From contig CAIQNQ010000137.1 in the NCBI GenBank assembly GCA_903873165.1, positions 1-64,000 of the forward strand: a stretch of 64,000 bases of DNA. Direction: 5' to 3'. Below the pieces are notes generated by a model that ran no database searches, was not told where the DNA came from, and worked only from the letters and a program-made list of their open reading frames with translations. The position numbers and the translations under genes are program-made. The stretch comes from an uncultured Methylococcaceae bacterium (GTDB lineage Bacteria > Pseudomonadota > Gammaproteobacteria > Methylococcales > Methylomonadaceae). Numbering within the stretch: position 1 is the stretch's first letter; each line of letters begins with the position of its first letter. Below are positions 9,960 to 19,436 of this stretch, in pieces.

Positions 9960-10697
9960 TTACCAAGACCGCACATCTCCAGTATCTAAATGTACAAAGT
10001 TACTGTCTGGGTAAAAGCCAACGCCTCCTCTAGCCAAACTAAGGGCTGCCTCTTTGATATAGCGTGCTTGTAGGCCTTCAACCCTAATATCAATAGCACG
10101 ACCTTGAATATGAAAGCTATGCTCTGCTACACCAGAACTGTTTTTACGCAATGTTGCGTTAGTTATGGGTGCTCTATAGGCTGATACGACTTGAATCGGT
10201 TTGTTGATTTCTAATCTTTGATTAAGGTCGAATAGCTGATCTAGTAAGGCAGTATCGATAGGGCAGATTTCATTGGTATGGTAATCACGGAGTAAGTGAT
10301 TTATTTCTTTAAGAGCACCTTGAATATACTGACCTTTTTCAAAGTAAGTTAATTTTAATTTATCACCCGTTTGGGTGTGAACTAAGTGTAACGATTTGGC
10401 GGGTAAGATTTGTTTAGATCGATGTAAAGCTTGTCTATTTGAGACGCTATGTGTAACACGTTTTGAGGTGCTATGTATAACACGTTTGTGAGATTCTTTA
10501 TGATGAGGATATAATCGACCATGCCCATAATGGTGTGGTTGTATGATTGATCTGACTTTAGCCGACGCTATGTCTGTACCCATTAGGGTAATTAAAGATC
10601 CATAGGCAAGTTTTTTAAGAAAGTTGCGTCTATCAGATATCTCTATTTCATCAGAGTTAACAGTCTGTGTTTTTATAGTATCCATAACTAATTCCAA
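9960..10697 (-). CDS. DUF882 (YcbK-like, peptidase M15 family) protein with twin-arginine-type leader
   Basis: DRRNFLKKLAYGSLITLMG leader; VSAYRAPITNATLRKNSSGVAEHSFHIQGRAIDIRVEG; convergent with the YcbB-like gene. Confidence 0.85.
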   Translation of the reverse strand: MELVMDTIKTQTVNSDEIEISDRRNFLKKLAYGSLITLMGTDIASAKVRSIIQPHHYGHGRLYPHHKESHKRVIHSTSKRVTHSVSNRQALHRSKQILPAKSLHLVHTQTGDKLKLTYFEKGQYIQGALKEINHLLRDYHTNEICPIDTALLDQLFDLNQRLEINKPIQVVSAYRAPITNATLRKNSSGVAEHSFHIQGRAIDIRVEGLQARYIKEAALSLARGGVGFYPDSNFVHLDTGDVRSW

Positions 10698-10894
10698 TTT
10701 ATCACGATGGCTTAAGTATCTCTATTTAATCTTAAAATAATCTTAAGACTTCTCGAATTTTTGTTAAATAAAGGGTATTAATTGCCATATTTATAAAATC
10801 AATTATTTTCTATTGATGTATTAGTCTTGATTCTGCTATATATATGTCGTAGTTGCACGTATATTAAATTTCGCTAACGATACATTACTAACGG

Positions 10895-12190
10895 ATGAAT
10901 AGCATGAGTAAAAAAATCGTTAAACCTTCAGCTTATTTAACAGAAGTTAAAATTTTGTCTGATCGAATTGTTAAAGCTCAACAACCCATACGAATATTAG
11001 ATTCTATCAAATGGGATGATAGTATTAAACAGACATTTTTTAATGAGAAATGTAAAAATCCACCCAAAGTTACTACAGATTATTATAAGGATCGACCTTT
11101 AGGTTTTGATATTGCCGATAAGAAATTAGAGTTTTATCAGATCGAGAGAGACTTAGTTCGTAAATTGGGCCAACTGAATCCTTTAAGTGTAATTATGCGG
11201 AGGATATGCAGAGAATATCAAGATGTGGTGAGCATGTTAGAAGCTAGAGGAACCCCTTTATTTTCTAATATTTCTCAAGAGTTATATGGTTCTTCGCAAG
11301 ATGTTTTTCATGTAGGAGATCCAACAATCGCCGAATTAGGCAGTATGATGGAGCTAACATTAGATCCATTGATTCAGCTTGATTTTGAAGAGCCAAAAAC
11401 CATAGGGGCTAAAGAAGCGGTCGCTATTCTTAATGAGAAAATAGAAAATGTTTTTCCGGGTGATGGACTAAGGGCGATGTTAAGTGATGGTATTGTCGCA
11501 GATGCGGCGGCGGGAACTGACTATATAAAGTTGCGTTCGGATGCCATGTTTAATATGCGTGACTTAAGAGTACTTGAAGTTCATGAAATATGGGTACATT
11601 TGGGGACAACGCTCAATGGTTTAGCGCAACCGTATTGTACATTTTTGGGTAAAGGCCCCCCATCTGCTACAGTCACTCAAGAGGGCTTAGCGGTATTAAT
11701 GGAGATTTTAACATTCAGCTCTACGCCCCATAGATTAATGCGCTTAATAAACCGAGTGCGTGCCATTACTTTAATTGAAGAAGGGGCTGACTTTATGGAT
11801 ATATTTAAGTTTTTTCAAGAGAAAGGCTTGGATGAGGAAGATAGTTACGCATTTACTAGTCGTGTTTTTAGAGGAACCACTTATAATGGTCTGCCTTTTA
11901 CAAAAGATTTAACGTATATCAAGGGCTTTGTGCTGACTTATAATTTTATGCGGCTTGCTGTGATAAAGGGAAAGCCAGATCGTATCCCCTTGTTATTTTG
12001 TGGTAAGACCATGATAGAGGATATGAAAGTCTTAGCTGATTTAGTGGAAGAAGGAACTGTTATTCCACCCCATTTTTTGCCCCCGCAATTTAAAGATTTA
12101 ATGGGCTTAGCGTCATGGCTAAGTTTTAGTCGTTTTATGACCTCTTTAAACTTTAGGCAATTAGAGCAAGATTACGCCAATATTCTTTAA
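10895..12190 (+). CDS. DUF1704 / flavohemoglobin expression-modulating QEGLA motif protein (MATCAP-like putative metallopeptidase)
   Basis: Contains TQEGLAVLMEILTFSS and VLEVHEIWVHLGTTLNG (HExxxH). ATG at 10895 or 10904. Confidence 0.82.
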   Translation: MNSMSKKIVKPSAYLTEVKILSDRIVKAQQPIRILDSIKWDDSIKQTFFNEKCKNPPKVTTDYYKDRPLGFDIADKKLEFYQIERDLVRKLGQLNPLSVIMRRICREYQDVVSMLEARGTPLFSNISQELYGSSQDVFHVGDPTIAELGSMMELTLDPLIQLDFEEPKTIGAKEAVAILNEKIENVFPGDGLRAMLSDGIVADAAAGTDYIKLRSDAMFNMRDLRVLEVHEIWVHLGTTLNGLAQPYCTFLGKGPPSATVTQEGLAVLMEILTFSSTPHRLMRLINRVRAITLIEEGADFMDIFKFFQEKGLDEEDSYAFTSRVFRGTTYNGLPFTKDLTYIKGFVLTYNFMRLAVIKGKPDRIPLLFCGKTMIEDMKVLADLVEEGTVIPPHFLPPQFKDLMGLASWLSFSRFMTSLNFRQLEQDYANIL

Positions 12191-12261
12191 GTAAGTTATT
12201 TGGGGAGTTGATTGAACCCATATCAACTTCGTATCGTTTTATTAAAGTTAATGCTATAAAA

Positions 12262-12291
12262 ATAGACACCTTTGTTAGTAAAGGTGTCTAT
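12262..12291. other. Perfect 12-bp inverted repeat (hairpin)
   Basis: ATAGACACCTTT-gttagt-AAAGGTGTCTAT in the spacer between the DUF1704 gene and the SNF2 helicase; no following T-tract. Confidence 0.8.
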
Positions 12292-12316
12292 ATCAAGTGT
12301 TATAAGTTAAGTAGCA

Positions 12317-15300
12317 ATGAAAGATAAATTTATTAGTTTTTTTAATACCCTAAGCAAAGATGAACAACAAGTACTACTTGTATTAGCGGTTGTCTATGCG
12401 CCTATTGTCCAGTCAAACTTACATGCTTTGTTGAAGTTGCTTGCTTGCATCGAGCCAAAAAAAATAGCGGTTATTGATAAGCATTTTGGTGAAAAGATGC
12501 AGCAATCAGGAGCGGTTTTAGTTAATTCAGATGGCTGGCAGTGTAATAAGAAACTAGCTGAACATTTAATGCGCTTAGCTAAAAATGAGTCTTGGTTTAA
12601 TAAGTTGGTGCAATTTTTAATTGCGCAGCCGAGTTATTACTATCCAGCGCGACTTGATATTTATCATGCTATAAAGCAGTTACGTCTTTTTTTATATCAA
12701 GAAAACGTCGGAGCTTTTTCAGCAAATATTGAATATTTTTATTACTCATACCCACAATATTTTATTGAGGCTATGAATGATATTTTTTTTAATGAATATA
12801 ATTCAATTTGGTTTAGTGACTTACCTGATGAAATTAAAGGCATTGTTTTAAAGTTCTATTTAAAAGATAGTTATTTTTATCTCATTGATGATTCGTTCCA
12901 ATATAAACTTTTGGAGTCTTTTTTGGGTAATAAAAGGCATCAAAATCAAAATATAGTCCATGTTGTCATTGCTGAGCGTTTGGTAAGAGGGATTTTTAAA
13001 GATGCAGAAGCCTGGTTATTAGATGATTATTCTTTTGAGGGGGTTAAATTATTAGGCACATTAAAGTTTTTGGAAAATAAGAATGATGAAGCAATCATCT
13101 ATTTTCGGGCAGCACTTAAGGTGCTAAAAAAACAGTCGGGTAAGCGAAATATTGTGATTCAGGGTATTGAAGGTTATTTTTTTAGTCTAGCATTACTTAA
13201 AAGTCGACAGTTGCCTAATTTGCTTTTACTGAGGCAGCAATTAATAATAGCCATTAAGCAGGGCGCAGGAAATCCATTTAATGGTTTAAATTTAATGTTA
13301 TTAGAAGTTATTGATATCTACCAAGGTAAATTAAATATAGAGCAAAGTGTATTTTTATTGACTAAAAAAACTTCTCCTTATGAGCTTTTGTTTCAAGGGT
13401 TACTTTTATATTGGCTATCTGAATTAGAGGCGTTAATTTTTGGTGAAATTAATAATCAATTTGTCATGCAGTTGGTCGATTACTGTCAAAAAGCGCAACA
13501 ATTAAATTATGTGTGGTTTGCTGCGACTAGCGCGGCTTTTTTGGCGCGAATTGAACATAAAAATGAAAAGTGTGCGCATATTTATCAACAGCATGTTGAT
13601 TTACCTTTTGGCGAACTCATTGATTTATTGCCTCAAGTATCATCATGGCAGAGGGCATTAGATGCTCTGACGCTATTATCCAGTCATCCAGAGACTTCAC
13701 AAAAAGAATTACGCATCATTTGGTCTTTAAAATTACAAAAAGACACGATCCTTTTAGAGCCTAAAGAACAGCGCTTAGGCTTAGGTAATCGATGGACTAA
13801 AGGTCGAATCATAGCCTTAAAAAAACTGCATAATAATATTGATGAATTTGATTATTTATCCGAGCAAGATAAGCGGGTTTGTGCTCACATTCAGATTATT
13901 AAAGAAAATGACTATTACGGCTATTCAACAAGAGAAAAATATATATTATCTAGCCATGCGATTACCGAATTAGTGGGTCATCCTGCCGTATTTTGGTCTA
14001 ATCAAGAAGCTAATGATCATCCAGTCGATATAGGCGTATTTGAGCCGCAACTATTAGTTAAAGAGGTAGAAGAGAAATTACATATCTCATTGTTACCACC
14101 GATTACACAAGAAAAAATCATCGTTCAGAAGACTGCAAATAACGGCTTACAAGTCTATGTTGTTAATGATTCGCATCGACAAGTAGCAGAAATATTAGGC
14201 TCGGATGGACTCATAGTGCCTTTATCTGCACGGCAACAGGTGATTGATTCGATTTCATCGATTGCATCTATGTTAACGGTGCAATCCGATATTGGCGGGG
14301 CTTCAAATTCAGCGACAACTGTTGAGGTGGATAGTCGTTTACATATCCATTTACAACCCGTGGGTCAAGGTATCCAGATAGATGTTTTTGTACAACCTTT
14401 TTTAGAAGGGGGGCCACTTTATGTGCCTGGTTCGGGTGGGGCAACTGTGTTGGCAGAAATTGATGGCAAGCAATATCAAACAACACGTGACTTTGATTTA
14501 GAAAAACAATATTTAAATCAGGTTATTGAACAATGTACTGAATTATATGCCGTTAAAGAACCTAAATGGAAATTAGATGATGCAGAGTCTTCATTAGAGG
14601 CTTTGTTGCAACTACAAGGTTTGGGTGATTTTGCCCTATTGGAATGGCCAAAAGATAAAAAAATTAAATTGAGTCGAGAAAACGGTTTGTCACAGGCTCA
14701 GTTTTCGGTGCGTAAAGAAAAAGATTGGTTTAGCGTTGAGGGTAATATAGAAATTGATAATGGCGAAGTGCTGGATATGCAACGTTTAATGACCTTGCTA
14801 AATGGCACTACCAGCCGATTTTTACAATTAGAAGATGGTCAGATTATCGCTTTAACACGTGAATTAAGACAGCGTTTAGATGATCTTTCGGGTATTGGCG
14901 AGCTGCATAAAGATAAAGTCCGTTTTCACCCGTTAGCGGCTTTAGCTTTGGATGAAATTACTGCTGGCATGGCAGTGACCGCTAGTCAGCCTTGGTTAGA
15001 TCAACTGAGTCGCTTAAATGAAATGGGAGACTTAAACCCTAAGCCGCCGTCTACTTTACAGGGTGAGTTACGAGATTATCAATATGAAGGCTTTCAATGG
15101 ATGATGCGTTTAGCTCATTGGGGTGCAGGAGCTTGCTTAGCAGATGACATGGGTTTAGGTAAAACTATTCAGGCGATTGCTCTAATCTTGGCGAGAGCAC
15201 CTCAGGGTCCTACGTTGATATTAGCTCCCACTTCTGTGTGCATTAATTGGTTAGAAGAAATACAGCGCTTTGCGCCTACCTTAAATCTTCATCAATTTGG

Positions 15301-16441
15301 CACGGGTGATCGACAAGAAATGATTGATAATGCTGGGCCATTTGATTTAATAGTGTCTAGTTATGGCTTGTTGCAAACAGAAGCGGATCGTCTAGTCACT
15401 AAACGCTGGCATACCTTAGTCGCTGATGAGGCTCATGCCATAAAGAATGCGTTAACTAAGCGTTCTAAGGCAGCAATGGCATTACAAGCAGATTTTAAAT
15501 TGATTACGACGGGGACACCGATAGAGAACCATTTGGGTGAATTATGGAATTTATTTAATTTTATTAACCCTGGATTATTAGGTTCTTTACAAAACTTTAA
15601 TCACCGTTACGCACAAGCGATAGAAAACAATAAAGATCATGAGTTACAGCAACGGCTTAGAAAATTATTAAGACCGTTTATATTGCGCCGACTTAAGACG
15701 GATGTGTTAACGGAATTGCCGCCAAGAACAGAAGTTACTTTGCATATTGAGTTAAGTTCTGGTGAGCGGGCTTTTTATGAGGCTTTGCGCAGAGATGCTA
15801 TGGATACCTTGTTAGCAACGGGTGATAAATCCGAACATAAGCAACTTAAAATTCTGGCAGAAATAATGAAATTAAGGCGGGCTTGCTGTCATCCTAGTTT
15901 AGTGATGGAAGGCAGTACCTTAAGTAGTTCTAAGCTTCAAGCGTTTGAAGAGTTAGTTGATGAATTGCTGGCAAATAAACATAAGGCTTTAGTGTTTAGT
16001 CAATTTGTTGGGCATCTGAGTATCATAAGACGCTTGCTTGATAAAAAAGGCGTCAGCTATCATTATTTGGATGGTTCTACACCGGTGCCTAAGCGAAAAA
16101 TCGCGGTTAATTCATTTCAAGCGGGTGAGGGGGATTTATTTTTGATTAGCTTAAAAGCCGGTGGTACGGGGTTGAACCTAACGGCTGCGGATTATGTGAT
16201 TCACATGGACCCTTGGTGGAATCCAGCGGTTGAAGATCAAGCCTCAGATCGTGCACATAGAATGGGTCAAATGCGTCCGGTTACGGTGTATCGTTTAGTT
16301 GCAAAAGACACTATTGAGGATAAAATTGTCGAGCTGCATAAGCATAAGCGAGATCTAGCCAGTAGTTTGCTTGAAGGTGGGGAGGTCAGCGGAAAAATGT
16401 CAGTTGAAGAGATGATGGCTTTAATAAAGGATATTGTGTAG
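12317..16441 (+). CDS. SNF2-family DEAD/DEAH box helicase, very large
   Basis: 1374 aa; LADDMGLGKTIQAIALIL, VADEAHAIKN, TGTPIENHLGELWNLFNFINPG, QASDRAHRMGQMRPVTVYRLV; about 880-aa N-terminal extension. Confidence 0.9.
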   Translation: MKDKFISFFNTLSKDEQQVLLVLAVVYAPIVQSNLHALLKLLACIEPKKIAVIDKHFGEKMQQSGAVLVNSDGWQCNKKLAEHLMRLAKNESWFNKLVQFLIAQPSYYYPARLDIYHAIKQLRLFLYQENVGAFSANIEYFYYSYPQYFIEAMNDIFFNEYNSIWFSDLPDEIKGIVLKFYLKDSYFYLIDDSFQYKLLESFLGNKRHQNQNIVHVVIAERLVRGIFKDAEAWLLDDYSFEGVKLLGTLKFLENKNDEAIIYFRAALKVLKKQSGKRNIVIQGIEGYFFSLALLKSRQLPNLLLLRQQLIIAIKQGAGNPFNGLNLMLLEVIDIYQGKLNIEQSVFLLTKKTSPYELLFQGLLLYWLSELEALIFGEINNQFVMQLVDYCQKAQQLNYVWFAATSAAFLARIEHKNEKCAHIYQQHVDLPFGELIDLLPQVSSWQRALDALTLLSSHPETSQKELRIIWSLKLQKDTILLEPKEQRLGLGNRWTKGRIIALKKLHNNIDEFDYLSEQDKRVCAHIQIIKENDYYGYSTREKYILSSHAITELVGHPAVFWSNQEANDHPVDIGVFEPQLLVKEVEEKLHISLLPPITQEKIIVQKTANNGLQVYVVNDSHRQVAEILGSDGLIVPLSARQQVIDSISSIASMLTVQSDIGGASNSATTVEVDSRLHIHLQPVGQGIQIDVFVQPFLEGGPLYVPGSGGATVLAEIDGKQYQTTRDFDLEKQYLNQVIEQCTELYAVKEPKWKLDDAESSLEALLQLQGLGDFALLEWPKDKKIKLSRENGLSQAQFSVRKEKDWFSVEGNIEIDNGEVLDMQRLMTLLNGTTSRFLQLEDGQIIALTRELRQRLDDLSGIGELHKDKVRFHPLAALALDEITAGMAVTASQPWLDQLSRLNEMGDLNPKPPSTLQGELRDYQYEGFQWMMRLAHWGAGACLADDMGLGKTIQAIALILARAPQGPTLILAPTSVCINWLEEIQRFAPTLNLHQFGTGDRQEMIDNAGPFDLIVSSYGLLQTEADRLVTKRWHTLVADEAHAIKNALTKRSKAAMALQADFKLITTGTPIENHLGELWNLFNFINPGLLGSLQNFNHRYAQAIENNKDHELQQRLRKLLRPFILRRLKTDVLTELPPRTEVTLHIELSSGERAFYEALRRDAMDTLLATGDKSEHKQLKILAEIMKLRRACCHPSLVMEGSTLSSSKLQAFEELVDELLANKHKALVFSQFVGHLSIIRRLLDKKGVSYHYLDGSTPVPKRKIAVNSFQAGEGDLFLISLKAGGTGLNLTAADYVIHMDPWWNPAVEDQASDRAHRMGQMRPVTVYRLVAKDTIEDKIVELHKHKRDLASSLLEGGEVSGKMSVEEMMALIKDIV

Positions 16442-16472
16442 TTTAATAGCTGAAGATGAATGAGGGGGTAAA

Positions 16473-16865
16473 ATGAAAAAATTAAAATATACTGTTTTAG
16501 GAAAAGTGTTAGTCGGTGCTTTGGGTTTGTTAGCCGTAGGTTACAGTGAATTGAGTTTGGCTCAAGGCACTATAGAAAGAACGTTATTATTAGAAAAACC
16601 AGTAGAACTACCCAGTACCCAAGTCGATACAAAAGTCATGCGGGTTAAGTTTTCGCCTGGGTTTAAAACGCCGTGGCATACCCATGAAGGGCCGGGGCCT
16701 CGTTATGTGGTAAAAGGTCAGTTAACTGTTGTAGAAAATGGTAAAACCAATGTTTATAAAGCGGGTGAGGTATTTTGGGAAACTGGTGCTTTAATGTCCG
16801 TGGAAAATACCGGTACTGATTTTGCAGAATTGATTATTTTCGAGTTAGCACCTGTAAAAAAGTAG
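16473..16865 (+). CDS. Secreted cupin-domain protein
   Basis: Signal-like N-terminus, then VKFSPGFKTPWHTHEGPGPRYVVKGQLTVVENGKTNVYKAGEVFWETG. Confidence 0.82.
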   Translation: MKKLKYTVLGKVLVGALGLLAVGYSELSLAQGTIERTLLLEKPVELPSTQVDTKVMRVKFSPGFKTPWHTHEGPGPRYVVKGQLTVVENGKTNVYKAGEVFWETGALMSVENTGTDFAELIIFELAPVKK

Positions 16866-17053
16866 TTCTATGTTAATTTTAAGTGGTAGGCGGTTAATAC
16901 TCAGTAGTCAAGAATGATTAGTGACTGCTACAAACTCACTAAATGCTAGTAGCCAACGCTTGATGACCGCTTAGTTTTCCTATAAGAGTGCTAAAAGATT
17001 CTTTTTTAGTAGTAAAGATTTATCCAATTTAGTTTTTTAGCACTGCTCAGTAA

Positions 17054-17091
17054 TCATCAATGCCTGCCGAGCATTCGGCAAGCATTGATGA
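17054..17091. repeat. Long interrupted hairpin in non-coding DNA
   Basis: TCATCAATGC-c-TGCCGA-GCAT-TCGGCA-a-GCATTGATGA: 10+6 bp stem with one C.A mismatch and a 4-nt loop; no T-tract follows. Confidence 0.85.
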
Positions 17092-17151
17092 GCGCTAAAG
17101 CAGCTGCAACCAGTGCATAAGCGGGTCATGGTTCATGAGTAGCAGGTCTGT

Positions 17152-17244
17152 CTAGTACTCGCCAGGCATTGCCTAGTATTCAAAAATGATTTTTTACCCC
17201 TAAAGAATGCCTGCTAGTTCGCATTAGTGATTGCTGAGTACTAG
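17152..17244. repeat. Nested inverted repeats in non-coding DNA
   Basis: CTAGTACTC (17152-17160) pairs with GAGTACTAG (17236-17244); inside it CAGGCATT (17163-17170) pairs with AATGCCTG (17206-17213). Confidence 0.65.
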
Positions 17245-17725
17245 GCTGTCATTGGCTAGCGCCCGTCCGTTATCGACAATCTCAACATGTTACGCATTGA
17301 GCGGGCAGCAAAATGTAATTTTGGTGTCTGCGAGCCAGTTGGTGTAGGCTTATACGAGATGCGAACTCACTTAAATAGTTGATAATACTTTATAAAAATG
17401 TCAATTTGATGATAACTAATTGCTGGTTGGCTGCGCGATTGCACACTTTTAGCAGTTATAACAAGCAATCTTTTCTACTTGATGTCCAATTACCAAGATT
17501 CTCAAGTTTTTCACAAATCCTCATAAAATATCTTTGTCACACTAAACTTGGACAAAATTAAAATCTGTACAGCTTTGTCATAGAATTTTGTTATAATTAA
17601 TTTTAATTATTGTAAAACAGTCTATTACGTTTATGTTTCTTGGTGTATTTCCTGCTTTCAAGCGGATTTTAGCGCTGAAAAATAAAGAAAATAAAATATT
17701 TGTACATGTTTTGTAAAACTTTACT

Positions 17726-17754
17726 TTGACAAGAGCGTTTCTTATTGTTACATT
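17726..17754 (+). promoter_or_regulatory. Putative sigma-70 promoter of the alternative sigma factor gene
   Basis: TTGACA - 17 nt - TACATT, about 135 bp upstream of the start codon. Confidence 0.45.
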
Positions 17755-17888
17755 ATTGTGAAATGATTAGTAAACAAATGACGTACTAATAACTAATCAT
17801 ATAAAGTTAAGTGCTTGGCAATCGTGTGGGTGTATTGATTGGAGCAACTTAAAATAATTATAAGAATCTTTTACGAGGATTTAGTGCT

Positions 17889-19271
17889 ATGGCTTATTTA
17901 AATACGCAGTTTTCAAAACAAGAACTAACTTATGTTGTCGATAGTGCACCATTAGCAAAACCGCAGCCTAAGGTAAAAACGGTAGAAACTGCTGAGTTAA
18001 CCGAAAACAGTAATTTTTACATTGCTAGCCAGTTAAAAGATGAGAAGCAAAAATTAATCAGTGCCCTCGCGCAATTTCCAGTGACTGCTTTATGGATATT
18101 GAGACAGTATGAGCAAGCTGAAAACAATGCGACTCAAGAGGATGATGCCTCAATAGATGTTGAATATAGCACTGAATTAAGTGCAGTGAGTCAATGTTTT
18201 GATGTCTTGGTTGATAAATACAATAGTGAGGCCAGTAGCGGAGTGGTTAAGCAAAACTTAATCACTGCATTACAAGCATTTCCCTTTACCTTTAGCGATT
18301 TAACCAAATTAGTTGATGTGATTGTGTATGCCTATAAATATAGAGGTCTTTGTTATCAACCTAATTCATTACATGGGCCTAAAAAATCAGATTTAATCAT
18401 TAAGCGATTAGAAGGCGCCAATAGAAGAAATACTACTAATCAAACTAAGCTAAATGATTTTTTGGCTAATTATGATGAACAGTTTTTATTTTTATCAAGC
18501 ACTGAAATGCACAAGTACTTTGCTGAAGTGGTGTTTTCAGAAAACCAATGGTTAAAGTTGAGACAACAAACCGCGACTGCAAATTCAAGACTCGTGTTGT
18601 TTATTGCCAATCAATATAAAGGTAGCTTTTTAGACTTTGATGACTTAGTGCAAGAGGGTCATACTGGGTTGTTAAAAGCAGTTGATAAATTTGATTTTAG
18701 ATTAGGCTTTCAATTTTCAACTTATGCGGGTTATTGGATAAGACAAGCGATATCAAGAGCGTTGTCGCGTAATGAAAGAGTGGTCAGAGTGCCTTGTGGT
18801 CAAGTCGCTAATATCAATAAAGTATTCCGCTGTAAAGATCAATTTTTATGCAAAGAAGGTAGAGAGCCTACGATGCAAGAGCTAGCAGAATTGACTAAAT
18901 TATCAGTAAATGAAGTGAATAATTTATTGGCCATTTCTCAATCGGCAACGGCCTTAGAAGGTTATGAAGAAGAAGGAGAAGTCGCATTTGCTCCTATTGA
19001 TTACATAGAACAAAACGTTTTTACTTCTTCGTATAAGCAAATTGCTAAAACCGATCTTGAAGCTTTATTAGCTAAGGCTATTATCGGTTTAAACCCAAGA
19101 GAGGCTAAAGTTATTTGTAGTCACTTTGGAGTGGATGTTGATGATGCTATGACTTTACAAGAAATTGGTGTTGAGTTAAATTTAACCCGAGAAAGAGTGA
19201 GACAAATTCAAGTAATTGCGCTTGAAAAAATCAAACGCACTCTGGGTGATGAATTAGAAGTTTTTTTGTAA
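17889..19271 (+). CDS. RNA polymerase sigma factor, RpoD-like (sigma-70 family, no region 1.1)
   Basis: Regions 2-4 intact: DFDDLVQEGHTGLLKAVDKFDFRLGFQFSTYAGYWIRQAISRAL, LNPREAKVICSHFGVDVDDAMTLQEIGVELNLTRERVRQIQVIALEKIKRTL; N-terminal segment resembles part of the RpoD non-conserved region. Confidence 0.9.
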   Translation: MAYLNTQFSKQELTYVVDSAPLAKPQPKVKTVETAELTENSNFYIASQLKDEKQKLISALAQFPVTALWILRQYEQAENNATQEDDASIDVEYSTELSAVSQCFDVLVDKYNSEASSGVVKQNLITALQAFPFTFSDLTKLVDVIVYAYKYRGLCYQPNSLHGPKKSDLIIKRLEGANRRNTTNQTKLNDFLANYDEQFLFLSSTEMHKYFAEVVFSENQWLKLRQQTATANSRLVLFIANQYKGSFLDFDDLVQEGHTGLLKAVDKFDFRLGFQFSTYAGYWIRQAISRALSRNERVVRVPCGQVANINKVFRCKDQFLCKEGREPTMQELAELTKLSVNEVNNLLAISQSATALEGYEEEGEVAFAPIDYIEQNVFTSSYKQIAKTDLEALLAKAIIGLNPREAKVICSHFGVDVDDAMTLQEIGVELNLTRERVRQIQVIALEKIKRTLGDELEVFL

Positions 19272-19406
19272 TGTACAAAGTGGTTAAAGATAGTTAAGAT
19301 GAAATCCTACTGCACAAGTAGGAAAGAATGATTTAAGACTGATGATAGGGTAACGTGGAAACATCGAGTTTTGAATAGTGATTTAGGTAAACCCAACGCT
19401 GCTATT

Positions 19407-19423
19407 GATCTTAATTTAAGATC
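19407..19423. other. Palindrome just upstream of ftsH
   Basis: GATCTTAA-t-TTAAGATC, immediately 5' of the likely RBS (AGGAG) and ATG of ftsH. Confidence 0.7.
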
Positions 19424-19436
19424 AGGAGATTAAACA

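Noticed and set aside
17379-17561. 60-aa ORF upstream of the sigma factor
   Set aside because: No recognisable motif; lies in the AT-rich, hairpin-containing non-coding region; likely chance.
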